A stretch of DNA of 40,189 nucleotides from Halomonas llamarensis (GTDB lineage: Bacteria; Pseudomonadota; Gammaproteobacteria; Pseudomonadales; Halomonadaceae). The stretch lies in the NCBI RefSeq assembly GCF_023555005.1, contig NZ_JAMJPJ010000032.1:1-40189 (forward strand). The letters run 5' to 3'. Shown piece by piece: positions 8,601 through 15,970 of the stretch; position 1 is the stretch's first letter; each line of letters begins with the position of its first letter. Under the pieces are notes generated by a model. That model saw nothing but the letters and a program-made list of their open reading frames with translations, searched no databases and had not been told where the DNA came from. A program made the translations under genes and the position numbers.

Positions 8601-10046
8601 ATGACCATCAGTGATATTAACGTCGACGAGGCCCTGGAACGCGTCCGGCAGCAGCTCAAGGAAGACCACACGGTCTCGCCTTCGCTGCGCTCTGCCATCG
8701 ATGTATTGATGCTGCTGGTCAAGCTGATGGCGGACCGGCTGGCGACCAGCAGTCGCAATAGCAGCAAGCCACCCTCGCAGGACCCTAACCGCCAGCGCCG
8801 CTCACGCACTAAAGGTAACCGCCGTCCCGGCGGTCAGCCAGGGCATGAAGGAACGACATTGGCACCGGTCGATCATCCTGACGACGTCGTTTCCTTACCG
8901 ATTGATCGTCGCACGCTCCCCAAGGGGCGCACCTATTGCGCGGTCGACATCGAGAAGCGTCAGGTCAAGGATATCCTCATCCAGTCGATCGTCACCGAGT
9001 ACCAGGCCGAGGTACTGGAAGACGACCTCGGGCGGCGCCATGTGGCGCCGTTTCCCGCCGACGTCACTCGCCCCATCCAATACGGCCCACGCCTCAAGGC
9101 GCATGTCGTCTATCTCTCGCAGTACCAGCTGCTGCCCTATGCCCGCATTCGGGAATTGCTGGCCTCCCAGTGCGATCTATGGCTAAGCACCGGCACGCTG
9201 TTCGCCTTCAACCAGGAGGCCTACCAACGTGCCGAGGCGTTTGCCGCGTGGGTCACCCCAGCGCTACGTGAAGCCGCGACCGTGCATGCCGACGAGACCG
9301 GTATACAGATCGGTGGCAAGCGCTACTGGCTGCACAGTGCCTCGAATGACGCCCTGACCTGCTTGGCGCCGCATGCCAAGCGTGGCCAGGAGGCCATGGA
9401 CGCCATCGGCATCCTGCCCCACGTCCACGGGGTGCTAGTGCATGATCACTGGAAGCCCTATTACCGCTACACGGATTGCCGTCACGCGCTGTGTAATGCC
9501 CACCACCTGCGTGAACTGATCGGTGTCTGGGAAAACGACCCGCAAGCCTGGGCTAAGGCGCTGCACGATCTGCTGTTGGAGATGAACCACGCCGTTGATG
9601 CGGCGGGAGGCTACCTTTCGGCGGAGGAGGCCAAGCAGTGGCGAACGCGTTACCGACACTGCCTGGCGGAGGGTGACGCCGAATGTCCGCCACCGACGCC
9701 ACCACCGCCCGGAAAACGCGGTCGTGCCAAACGCACCAAGGCACGCAACCTGCTCGAACGCCTCCAGGCGTACGAGGACGACGTGCTGCGTTTCCTCGAA
9801 GACCCCGCTGCGCCCTTCACCAACAACCAGGGGGAGCGTGACCTGCGCATGACCAAGGTTCAGCAGAAGATATCGGGCTGCTTCCGCGCGTGGGAAGGCG
9901 CGGAAATTTTCTGCCGTATGCGCAGCTTCCTCTCGATGGCGGTCAAGCAGGGCCTGGCGGCCCACACGGCACTGGAGCAGTTGTTTGCCGGTGAGGTGCC
10001 TGCGTTTTATGCGACAGGACGAAAAGAGTCAGGCAGCGTGAGCTGA
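8601..10046 (+). CDS. tnpC: IS66-family transposase (TnpC type)
   Basis: 481 residues. The order of parts fits IS66 TnpC. An N-terminal leucine-rich segment (10-50) is followed by a Ser/Asn/Lys-rich stretch with [13 protein letters not shown] (51-62) and the GGQPGHEG motif (78-84). Next is a zinc-binding-like region near 90-120. The DDE catalytic core has D231 (HADETG), D282 (LVHDHW) and E412 ([10 protein letters not shown]), followed by the usual [11 protein letters not shown] and the IS66 C-terminal segment. All three acidic residues are present and the frame is uninterrupted, so the enzyme may be active. The stop codon (10044-10046) lies inside the right inverted repeat. It catalyses cut-and-insert movement of the element. 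Confidence 0.95.
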   Translation: MTISDINVDEALERVRQQLKEDHTVSPSLRSAIDVLMLLVKLMADRLATSSRNSSKPPSQDPNRQRRSRTKGNRRPGGQPGHEGTTLAPVDHPDDVVSLPIDRRTLPKGRTYCAVDIEKRQVKDILIQSIVTEYQAEVLEDDLGRRHVAPFPADVTRPIQYGPRLKAHVVYLSQYQLLPYARIRELLASQCDLWLSTGTLFAFNQEAYQRAEAFAAWVTPALREAATVHADETGIQIGGKRYWLHSASNDALTCLAPHAKRGQEAMDAIGILPHVHGVLVHDHWKPYYRYTDCRHALCNAHHLRELIGVWENDPQAWAKALHDLLLEMNHAVDAAGGYLSAEEAKQWRTRYRHCLAEGDAECPPPTPPPPGKRGRAKRTKARNLLERLQAYEDDVLRFLEDPAAPFTNNQGERDLRMTKVQQKISGCFRAWEGAEIFCRMRSFLSMAVKQGLAAHTALEQLFAGEVPAFYATGRKESGSVS

Positions 10047-10054
10047 ACAGTTAC
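10042..10054 (-). repeat. IS66 right inverted repeat
   Basis: GCTGAACAGTTAC, the reverse complement partner of the repeat at 8510-8522 with one mismatch. The transposase stop codon is inside it. Confidence 0.75.
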
Positions 10055-10070
10055 AATATTAAAAACTAAA

Positions 10071-10100
10071 AACGCCTTGGCTCTCTCAAGCTAAGGCGTT
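10071..10100. terminator. hairpin terminator, possibly bidirectional
   Basis: Inverted repeat AACGCCTT...AAGGCGTT with additional pairing towards the loop. On the plus strand it is followed by GGTTTTC and on the minus strand by TTTAGTTTTT. It could end transcription from the minus-strand purine remnants as well as from the IS. Confidence 0.6.
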
Positions 10101-10388
10101 GGTTTTCTATCCGTTTACCACCTATCCGTTCAGCGCTTCTTCCGTGATGGCTTCTTTCCGGCACTGGTCGGGGCGGTTTCCTTTTCGCCGCTGCCGCCAT
10201 TGAGGAAGTGGGCACGCACCAGTTCCGAACTGAAGGATGTAGTGGTTTCGTTGGTCCCGACCCTGCTCACGTTCCGTGTAAAGCGCAATAGCTTTGGGGT
10301 CAGCTTCGGCCTTCCTGGAGCAGCTCAGAAAGGCCTTTGGCGTGCGGCGGGCTATCCCTAACCTTGTATAAAGTTTATCGATGGCCGT
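10101..10388. other. intergenic stretch with an unassigned minus-strand coding remnant
   Basis: No intact gene. On the minus strand a frame is open from about 10324 down to a TGA at 10130-10132, ending in SELVRAHFLNGGSGEK and a basic tail rich in Lys/Arg (KKPSRKKR). It could be the C-terminal end of a lost gene, but I do not recognise it and see no start. Confidence 0.35.
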
Positions 10389-10667
10389 TCAGCGCCGGTG
10401 CTGGCAGTGGCCGTTGGCCCAGGTTTCAAAAATTACTCGGTCGTCGCCGAGCATCATCAAGGCAAACAGCCGCTCGGCAAGGCTTTCACAGCACGCGGTG
10501 CGCCGCGCGAGTAGCGGCGTCGTGGCCAAATCCAGCACCACGAAATCCGCCTCCATCCCTTCGGCCAACCGGCCAATATTCCCCTCTAGCGAGAGCACCC
10601 TGGCGTGGCTGGCGCCAAATAGCGCCAACGTCGTGAGGCTACCCGGAAAGACCTCAATCAATACGTT
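10389..10667 (-). pseudogene. guaD: guanine deaminase C-terminal remnant
   Basis: About 90 residues on the minus strand match the C-terminal end of guanine deaminase. The segment with LTTLALFGASHARVLSL, GNIGRLAEGMEADFVVLDL and ATPLLARRTA-like / LAERLFALMMLGDDR motifs is the part of these amidohydrolases that follows the last metal ligands. The N-terminal three quarters, with the HxH and Asp metal-binding residues, are missing. The remnant is joined directly, in the same frame, to an XdhC piece. Guanine deaminase converts guanine to xanthine and is often encoded beside xdhABC, so this is the end of a former purine catabolism operon. Confidence 0.75.
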
Positions 10668-10844
10668 CACAAAGCCGCCGCAGCACTGGCCGCTGCGCCC
10701 ACCGAGCGAAAACTTCAAGCGACATCCCCGTCTCGCCTGCGGCGAGTTTCTCGTGCGCTGGTCACTTGCGTTGCCAGCACCGTGGGGCAGGCCCTCACGC
10801 TGTAGCCGGTGGAGTGCGGCGTGCCAGGTCTCAGCGGCGTTCAC
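10653..10844 (-). pseudogene. xdhC: xanthine dehydrogenase accessory protein XdhC remnant
   Basis: The remnant begins with GTG at 10844 behind a perfect AGGAGG, overlapping the stop of the xdhA remnant. It starts NAAETWHAALHRLQREGLPH, typical for the XdhC N-terminus. A frameshift follows: dropping one G restores HVLAT. After a large deletion comes FSLGGRSGQCCGGFVNVLIE, matching the conserved LGQCCGG motif of XdhC. XdhC loads the sulfurated molybdenum cofactor into xanthine dehydrogenase. Only about 60 codons of a gene of normally 250-300 codons remain, and its frame runs into the guaD piece. Confidence 0.7.
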
Positions 10845-11141
10845 GGCGCCTCCTGCGCGCGCAGTGCCTCGGCGGCAAGCAGCGCGGCCAAGGTGGCCGG
10901 TTGGAGAAAGCGCTCGCTGGGTGGTGTAACATTCGTCTGCGCCGCGCTCGCCTGCTCCGGCGCCTGGCGCCACCACGCATGGCGCAGCGCCGGGTGCTCG
11001 CTCATGGTCAAGGCGGCGTCGCGGATCGGCCGGTAGCCGGTGCAGCGGCACAGATTGCCGCCAAGCGCGGCTTCTAAGCGTTCGGGGGTCAACGGCGTGG
11101 GGCGCGCGGTGCGGCCGTCCGTTAAGCAGAAAGTCGATCAT
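10841..11141 (-). pseudogene. xdhA: xanthine dehydrogenase small subunit remnant
   Basis: The start MIDFLLNGRP is typical for XdhA, and the ATG (11141-11139) sits just behind a RutR operator. After about 17 codons there is a deletion with frameshift near 11091. The sequence resumes with TPERLEAALGGNLCRCTGYRPI, the second half of the [2Fe-2S] domain. The plant-ferredoxin-like cluster cysteines and the first CxxC are gone. A further piece, RFLQPATLAALLAA, is the start of the FAD domain, cut off shortly after. The frame then stops at 10841-10843, overlapping the XdhC start. xdhB, expected between xdhA and xdhC, is absent. The gene cannot make a working enzyme. Confidence 0.75.
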
Positions 11142-11157
11142 GGTATTAACTCACATG

Positions 11158-11173
11158 CTGACCAAATGGTCAG
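11158..11173. promoter_or_regulatory. RutR-type operator
   Basis: CTGACCAAATGGTCAG contains TGACCA-AA-TGGTCA, which matches the core of the known RutR consensus TTGACCAnnTGGTCAA at every defined core position; only the outermost T and A differ. It lies 17 bp upstream of the xdhA start codon and 69 bp upstream of the rutR start, in the divergent promoter region. The regulator encoded next to it would be expected to bind here. Confidence 0.75.
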
Positions 11174-11241
11174 GAATATACCCAAGCATGGGTCAGTCCA
11201 TACCACAATGCAAGTCTCGGGCCACCAAAGTAGGAGCCGAT

Positions 11242-11928
11242 ATGTCGCAAGACAACGCCGCCACTAAAACACCGGTTAGACGCAACGAGGCCACACGCGC
11301 ACGCAACGAGCAAATGATCCTTACCGCCGCCGAGCATATCTTTTCCCGCCACGGCTATCGCGGCGCGAGTGTGCAGGCCATCGCCGAGGCGGCGGGGCTG
11401 CCCAAATCCAATGTGCTCTATTACATGGGCAGCAAGCAGGCGCTTTATGTGCGCCTACTCGCGCGGATGATGAAACGCTGGAACGCACTGCTCGACGATA
11501 TCTCGGTAGAAGATGACCCCGCCGAAGTGCTGACGGCGTACATTCGCCGCAAGGTGGAACTCTCGCGCCGCCACCCGGAGGGCTCTCGGCTATTTGCCGC
11601 GGAAATCCTCGGCGGCGCACCCTTTTTGCAAGAGTACCTGCACGGCGAGCTGCGCGAATGGGTAGAAGACCGCGCGCGCGTTTTTGAACAATGGGCCGAA
11701 CGCGGCCTGATGGACCCGGTTAACCCGGTCTGGCTGATTTTTCTGATCTGGTCGTCGACCCAGCACTACGCCGACTTCGAAGCCCAGGTGCTGGGCATCA
11801 CCGGCAAAGACGCCCTCGACGAAGACGATACCGAGGAGATCACCGCTTTTCTAACCCGCATCGTACTGAAAGGCTGCGGCGTTCGGGAAAAAGGCAGGGC
11901 TATCGCAGTTGGGCGAACTGCTGAATGA
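11242..11928 (+). CDS. rutR: TetR-family regulator, RutR-like
   Basis: 229 residues from ATG 11242, preceded by TAGGAG; longer starts upstream would run through the operator. An N-terminal helix-turn-helix (AEHIFSRHGYRGASVQAIAEAAGLPKSN, about residues 30-58) is followed by the RutR/YcdC-type ligand domain, with HPEGSRLFAAEILGGAPFL and LIFLIWSSTQHYADFEAQV. In E. coli RutR binds uracil or thymine and controls pyrimidine and purine degradation. Here it is divergent from a dead xdh-guaD operon and faces a matching operator. The last roughly ten residues overlap, antisense, with the end of an ISAs1-type transposase fragment, so the natural C-terminus may have been altered by insertion. It is probably still functional and may control targets elsewhere. 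Confidence 0.85.
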   Translation: MSQDNAATKTPVRRNEATRARNEQMILTAAEHIFSRHGYRGASVQAIAEAAGLPKSNVLYYMGSKQALYVRLLARMMKRWNALLDDISVEDDPAEVLTAYIRRKVELSRRHPEGSRLFAAEILGGAPFLQEYLHGELREWVEDRARVFEQWAERGLMDPVNPVWLIFLIWSSTQHYADFEAQVLGITGKDALDEDDTEEITAFLTRIVLKGCGVREKGRAIAVGRTAE

Positions 11929-12136
11929 TGGTGAGTAAATAGTCGTCATCCCAACCGGCTTTCTTGCGTATTCCCTTTTTGGAGCCCGTCGAGGGCTCTC
12001 TCTCGGTGAGATTAAGCGCAAGTGTGCGCAAGAGCGCCAGGTTTTCCGCACCGTGACCACGACGTGTACGGTTTTCATCTTCTTCGAACGTGGCAAGTAC
12101 AGAAAAGTGGGCGGCTTCAAATCGCTAACGCCGCGC
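11900..12136 (-). pseudogene. ISAs1-family transposase C-terminal remnant
   Basis: The minus strand, read from about 12136 to the TAG at 11902-11900, has no interruption. It encodes a segment with FEEDENRTRRGHGAENLALL, then RTLALNLTERE, a Lys/Gly-rich stretch and KKAGWDDDYLL. This matches the end of ISAs1/H-repeat transposases (pattern FxEDxxRxRxxxAxENLAxLRxxALNLL...KxxxAGWDxxYL). An in-frame stop precedes the segment, so the catalytic N-terminal parts are missing. The fragment overlaps the 3' end of rutR by 29 bp. Confidence 0.65.
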
Positions 12137-12170
12137 TCTGACACCACGAAACATGGTGTGAAATCAAAAG

Positions 12171-12974
12171 TCAGGGCTCGGGGTTGGGCCCCCCGGACCA
12201 GGCAGCATAAGGTAAACACAGGGGTGTTCCCCTGCGTGGATCCAAGATGAGGTCTGACTCGACCCCGAAAACCCGGCGTAGCATCTGCGCCGTCATTACC
12301 TCCGCTGGCTTGCCATCGGCGGTAATCGATCCCTGATCGAGCACAACCATGCGATGCGCGATTCTCGCGGCCTGATTGAGATCGTGTAGCACGATGACAA
12401 TTGTTCGCACCTCTTCGGCATTCAGCCTCTCGACAAGCTGCATCAACTCGACCTGATGAGCCATATCGAGAAAACTGGTTGGCTCGTCAAGCATCAAGAC
12501 ATCGGTATCCTGCGACAGAGCCATGGCAATCCAGGCACGCTGTCTCTGACCACCCGACAGGGATCCCAGCATGCGGTCTGCGAACGACGTCATCCCAGTG
12601 AGTGCCAGCGCACGGTCCACCGCCGCGCGATCCTGTGGACCCGAATCCTGAAAGGCCCGGCGCCAGGGGTGGCGACCATAACCCGCGAGATCACGCACGC
12701 TGAGCCCCATGGGGGCTTCGGGAGATTGCGGCAGCAAGGCCAACCTGCGGGCGACAGCCCGTGCTGACCAAGACCTGATCGGCTTGCCTTCCAACAGCAC
12801 ATCACCGCTTTGTGGGCGCAGAATGCGCGCCAGGGCCTTCAGCAACGTTGATTTACCCGATCCGTTCGGCCCTACAAGCGCCGTGATTTCGCCCGGGATG
12901 ATCGACAGCGACAGATCGTTGATCACTGTCTCGCTGTCGTAGTGAAAGTGAAGGTGGCGGGCTTCGATCGTCAT
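12171..12974 (-). CDS. iron-siderophore type ABC transporter ATP-binding protein
   Basis: 267 residues from the ATG at 12974-12972, which overlaps the preceding permease stop by 4 bases (ATGA); an upstream GTG/ATG at 12998 would sit inside the permease gene. The ABC signatures are complete: Walker A GPNGSGKST, Q-loop LLPQSP, signature LSGGQRQRAW, Walker B VLMLDEPTSFLD, and switch His in VLHDLNQAARIAHR. The sequence is of the FecE/FhuC/BtuD type that powers ferric siderophore, haem or cobalamin uptake through the inner membrane. It is last in a coupled operon with two permeases and a binding protein. The substrate is not evident from the sequence; a TonB receptor upstream makes a ferric siderophore likely. 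Confidence 0.92.
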   Translation of the reverse strand: MTIEARHLHFHYDSETVINDLSLSIIPGEITALVGPNGSGKSTLLKALARILRPQSGDVLLEGKPIRSWSARAVARRLALLPQSPEAPMGLSVRDLAGYGRHPWRRAFQDSGPQDRAAVDRALALTGMTSFADRMLGSLSGGQRQRAWIAMALSQDTDVLMLDEPTSFLDMAHQVELMQLVERLNAEEVRTIVIVLHDLNQAARIAHRMVVLDQGSITADGKPAEVMTAQMLRRVFGVESDLILDPRRGTPLCLPYAAWSGGPNPEP

Positions 12975-13981
12975 CCTTTCATATCCTTTCCGTTCCACAT
13001 GAGCCAGATGAACCAGGGCGCCCCCAGAGCGGAAGCAACGATCCCGGCTGGCAATTCTACCGGCGCGAAGACAGTGCGGCCGATAAGGTCAGCAGCAACC
13101 GTGACCGCTGCCCCGCAAAGCGCCGCCAGCGGCAGCGCCAACGCATGTTTCGGCCCGACCATAAGACGCGCCATATGGGGCGCAACAAGGCCGACAAAGC
13201 CGATACCGCCGGAAAACGCCACCCCTGCCCCAGCGAGACCCACCGCTATTGCAGCAACACGCAGCCGACAGCGATCGACCGCAAGCCCTCTGCCCGCCGC
13301 GGTTTCGTCATCAAGGGATAATAAATCAAGCTGCCGGGTCTGCGCCGCCAATGCCAACGCCAAGATGACAAGCCAGGGAGCCAGTGTGGCGCTCGCCGAC
13401 CAGCCAGCCCCCGACAGGCTGCCGGATAGCCAGACTGTTGCCGCACTATAAAGCTCTCGATCAAGCCCCATGGCAATCACCAAGGTTGCCGCACCAATCA
13501 GCGCGTTCATGCCAATTCCGGCAAGCAGCAGGCGCACGGGCGCAATCACACCGTCCCGCCGCGCAGCGACAGCGGTGATCATCGCCGCGAAGGCGGCCCC
13601 CCCGAAAGCAACGGCCGGTCGCCAGTGGGGCTCGACGGCAATGCCATTGGATTGGAGCCAGATGAGACCCGTCACCGCGAGTCCTGCTCCGGCGGTCAGT
13701 CCCAAAATTCCGGGGTCGGCAAGACCATTCCGGGTAATCCCCTGGAGAATCGCCCCCGCGAGCGCCAGCGACGCTCCGGCAAGCGCTGCCAGCACCAGAC
13801 GCGGCAACCGTATCGACCAAACAATCAGGGAAGTGCCCGGATCACCCGTGCCCAGGAGCGCGCTGAACAGCGCGGATGGATCAATCTGCATTGATCCGGT
13901 GCCAAGCGATAAGGTTGCCAACGCCAAAAAGACCAGCCCGACGATGACAATAGGCGACACTGTTTTCATGGATTTTGTCAT
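12971..13981 (-). CDS. FecCD-family ABC permease (second)
   Basis: 336 residues with about nine or ten hydrophobic segments, as in FecCD/BtuC permeases. Typical motifs are RLPRLVLAALAGASLALAGA near residues 58-77, GITRNGLADPGILGLTAGAG, and GGIGFVGLVAPHMARLMVGP in the C-terminal half. The gene starts with ATG 13981, overlapping the upstream permease stop by 4 bases, and ends overlapping the ATPase start in the same way. It forms the inner-membrane channel with the other permease. No disruption is seen. Confidence 0.92.
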   Translation of the reverse strand: MTKSMKTVSPIVIVGLVFLALATLSLGTGSMQIDPSALFSALLGTGDPGTSLIVWSIRLPRLVLAALAGASLALAGAILQGITRNGLADPGILGLTAGAGLAVTGLIWLQSNGIAVEPHWRPAVAFGGAAFAAMITAVAARRDGVIAPVRLLLAGIGMNALIGAATLVIAMGLDRELYSAATVWLSGSLSGAGWSASATLAPWLVILALALAAQTRQLDLLSLDDETAAGRGLAVDRCRLRVAAIAVGLAGAGVAFSGGIGFVGLVAPHMARLMVGPKHALALPLAALCGAAVTVAADLIGRTVFAPVELPAGIVASALGAPWFIWLMWNGKDMKG

Positions 13982-14970
13982 AATACGCGCGCGCTGCGTC
14001 GCGCTATCCAGATCAACACGGGCGCGCCGATGAGCGCGGTCAGAAGGCTTACCGGCGTTTCGTGGGGCGGGTTGAGCGTGCGGGCAGCAAGATCGGCCGC
14101 AACCAGCAGGGTAGCTCCGATAAGCCCGGCCATTGGAATAATCCGGCGATAGTCCTGGCCAACGGTGAAGCGGGCCAGATGGGGAGCGGCCAGCCCGATA
14201 AAGCCGACCTGCCCGGCGATGGCGACTGCGGCACCGGCCAGTAACAGGGTTGCGATTGCGGCAACGGAGCGCGTCAGGATGACTCGCGCACCCAGCGAGG
14301 CCGCGACATCTTCCCCTAGTGACAAAAGCGATACGGCAGAGCTGGCCAGCAACGCAATCAACAGCCCGATCAGGATCCAGGGCGCTGCCAGGCCAAGTTC
14401 ATCCCAGCCCACTCCCTGCACACCACCGGCGGTGAAAAAAAGCACATCCTGGGCGATTTCGCCAACGATCACCACGCCACTGCCTATCGCCCCCAACAGC
14501 GCTGATACTGCTGCACCGGCCAGCGCCAGCCGCAGCGGCGCTGACGCACCACCCGCTGCCAGCCCCAGCCCGAGTGAAAGCCCCACGCCAATGCCTGCCC
14601 CCAGGAACGCACTGGCAATCAGCGCGACAAAGGGCGCTCCGGGCGCAACGACCAGTACGCACGCCAGCCCCAGGCCAGCTCCCGCATTCAGCCCCATCAG
14701 TGTGGGGCTGGCCAGCGGGTTGCGTGTCACCCCCTGCATCAAGGCCCCGGCAACGCCCAGAGCAGCCCCAACCATTAACGCCGCCAACGCACGGGGTATG
14801 CGCAGATCCCGCAGAACCAGATGATCCGTTTTCTGCGAATCAAAGCCGTTCAGTGCTTCCAGAAGCGTTGTCGCGTCAGCGTTACCTGCCCCCTGTACAA
14901 GCGACAGGGCACAAAGGCCGATCATCGTCACCAGCACCAGTGACACGCGTAGGGGTTTCTGAGATATCAT
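13978..14970 (-). CDS. FecCD-family ABC permease (first)
   Basis: 330 residues with the FecCD permease pattern: RIPRALAALMVGAALGVAGA, GVTRNPLASPTLMGLNAGAG and AGQVGFIGLAAPHLARFTVG. Compared with the second permease it has the same fold but clearly different sequence, so the pair would form a heterodimeric channel. Its start codon ATG (14970) overlaps the binding-protein stop by 4 bases and its end overlaps the second permease start, indicating translational coupling of the whole set. It imports the iron complex delivered by the binding protein. Confidence 0.92.
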   Translation of the reverse strand: MISQKPLRVSLVLVTMIGLCALSLVQGAGNADATTLLEALNGFDSQKTDHLVLRDLRIPRALAALMVGAALGVAGALMQGVTRNPLASPTLMGLNAGAGLGLACVLVVAPGAPFVALIASAFLGAGIGVGLSLGLGLAAGGASAPLRLALAGAAVSALLGAIGSGVVIVGEIAQDVLFFTAGGVQGVGWDELGLAAPWILIGLLIALLASSAVSLLSLGEDVAASLGARVILTRSVAAIATLLLAGAAVAIAGQVGFIGLAAPHLARFTVGQDYRRIIPMAGLIGATLLVAADLAARTLNPPHETPVSLLTALIGAPVLIWIARRSARVL

Positions 14971-15857
14971 GCGGACAGTCCGAACACCTTGCCGATATCA
15001 TCGAGGACGCGGCCAAAGCTGATAGGCCCAACGGACCGATTCCACCACGCCATGTTAACGCGATGGACCCGCCCGGCCCGTACCGCTGGCAACCGGCGCC
15101 ACAATTCGGATTGCTCGATGGAACTCATGCGCGCCTCGTCTTCGGCCATCAGCAGAAGAACATCGGCGTCGATCTGCGGGATGATCTCCATTGAAATGGT
15201 AATGTTCTTTTTATCCATCGGGGTCAGTGCATGGGGCTCCAGCCCAAGATCGCGATACATCACCAATCCTGCCCGCCGCTCACCGCCGTAAATTCGAATA
15301 TCTTTCTGACGCACCCGCAATAGCAGCACCGTAGGCCGGCGCCCGCGATTGCCGAGGGATTCACGCATGTTTGCCACGCGCCGATCATAGGCGCTGATCG
15401 CCTGTTCAGCCTCAGCCCGCCGACCCAGCCCGCTCGACAATGCCATCATGAATTCGCGCCAGTCTTCTGCCGGCTCGTTCAGTAGCAACGTTGGTGCTAT
15501 GGATTCCAGCAAAGAGGCCTCGGTGGCAAATCGAGCAGCCTGCCCGACGATGAGATCAGGCCGTATACCAATAACCGCCTCGTAGTCGGGCACACTGTGT
15601 AATCCGACCGAAGCAACATCGCCCAGCGCGTCTGCCAGGTGTGATGGTGGTGTGCCGCCAGCACGCATCGTCATGGCCACAGGCGGCAATCCCATTGCAG
15701 CCAGCATTTCCGCAAAGAAAGCATCGAGGGCAACAATGCGCTTTTGATTTTCTGAAACGTCCAGATCACCGGGGTCGCGGAGGACTCGCGCATAAGCCCA
15801 AGGGGCCACGAGACCGAGAGCCAGTGCCTGAACCAGGGAACGGCGGAGAGCATTCAA
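14967..15857 (-). CDS. periplasmic siderophore-binding protein (FecB/FhuD type)
   Basis: 296 residues if translation starts with TTG at 15857; this gives a Sec signal peptide (LNALRRSLVQALALGLVAPW, cleavage after AYA). A longer frame with TTG at 15899 would begin inside the terminator hairpin of the receptor gene, so I reject it. The mature protein has the periplasmic binding protein-like fold of iron-siderophore carriers: RIVALDAFFAEMLAAMG, DYEAVIGIRPDLIVGQ, SIAPTLLL, and a C-terminal WWNRSVGPISFGRVLDDI region. It carries the ferric chelate from the receptor to the permeases. It is first in the coupled four-gene ABC set and would need its own start of transcription or read-through past the terminator. 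Confidence 0.85.
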   Translation of the reverse strand: MNALRRSLVQALALGLVAPWAYARVLRDPGDLDVSENQKRIVALDAFFAEMLAAMGLPPVAMTMRAGGTPPSHLADALGDVASVGLHSVPDYEAVIGIRPDLIVGQAARFATEASLLESIAPTLLLNEPAEDWREFMMALSSGLGRRAEAEQAISAYDRRVANMRESLGNRGRRPTVLLLRVRQKDIRIYGGERRAGLVMYRDLGLEPHALTPMDKKNITISMEIIPQIDADVLLLMAEDEARMSSIEQSELWRRLPAVRAGRVHRVNMAWWNRSVGPISFGRVLDDIGKVFGLSA

Positions 15858-15883
15858 AATGAAATCAATCCCGGATTGTCGAT

Positions 15884-15920
15884 AAAAAAATCCGGGCAAG
15901 ATTAACAGAAATCTTGCCCG
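15884..15920 (-). terminator. rho-independent terminator after the TonB receptor gene
   Basis: A perfect 11-bp stem CGGGCAAGATT / AATCTTGCCCG with a 6-base loop (15893-15920) is followed on the minus strand by GATTTTTTT. It lies 51 bp after the receptor stop and before the binding-protein start, so it can attenuate transcription into the ABC genes. Confidence 0.85.
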
Positions 15921-15970
15921 AAAGCGGTTTCAATCGCCCTTTTCAAACCGGGAAACGGTAACAGCCGCTG

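Larger units (their letters stand above)
8510..10054 (+). mobile_element. IS66-family insertion sequence, single-transposase (ISBst12-like) type
   Basis: 1,545 bp, bounded by 13-bp inverted repeats with one mismatch that start with GTAA, the typical IS66-family end. It carries only the large transposase gene (tnpC type). The small tnpA and tnpB genes of classical IS66 elements are absent, as in the ISBst12 subgroup. The flanking 8-mers (8502-8509 AATGATTA and 10055-10062 AATATTAA) are similar but not the same, so a clean 8-bp target duplication is not demonstrated. The element sits between the effector island and the decayed purine operon. Confidence 0.8.

Noticed and set aside
8502..10062. 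8-bp target site duplication of the IS66 element
   Set aside because: The two 8-mers agree only after allowing a shifted base, so this is not a demonstrable duplication.
10389..11092. Plus-strand frames of 100-182 residues in this area
   Set aside because: They are antisense to recognisable purine catabolism remnants and have no family features.
10389..11141. A single 250-residue protein on the minus strand
   Set aside because: The frame joins pieces of XdhA, XdhC and GuaD across deletions and frameshifts. Between them it reads out-of-frame arginine-rich text, so it is a composite of remnants, not a gene.
11140..11241. Longer rutR start
   Set aside because: It would place the RutR operator inside the coding sequence. 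ATG 11242 has a good ribosome site and suits the family length.
15858..15899. Upstream TTG start at 15899 for the binding protein
   Set aside because: It lies within the terminator hairpin and would put a non-signal extension before the signal peptide.
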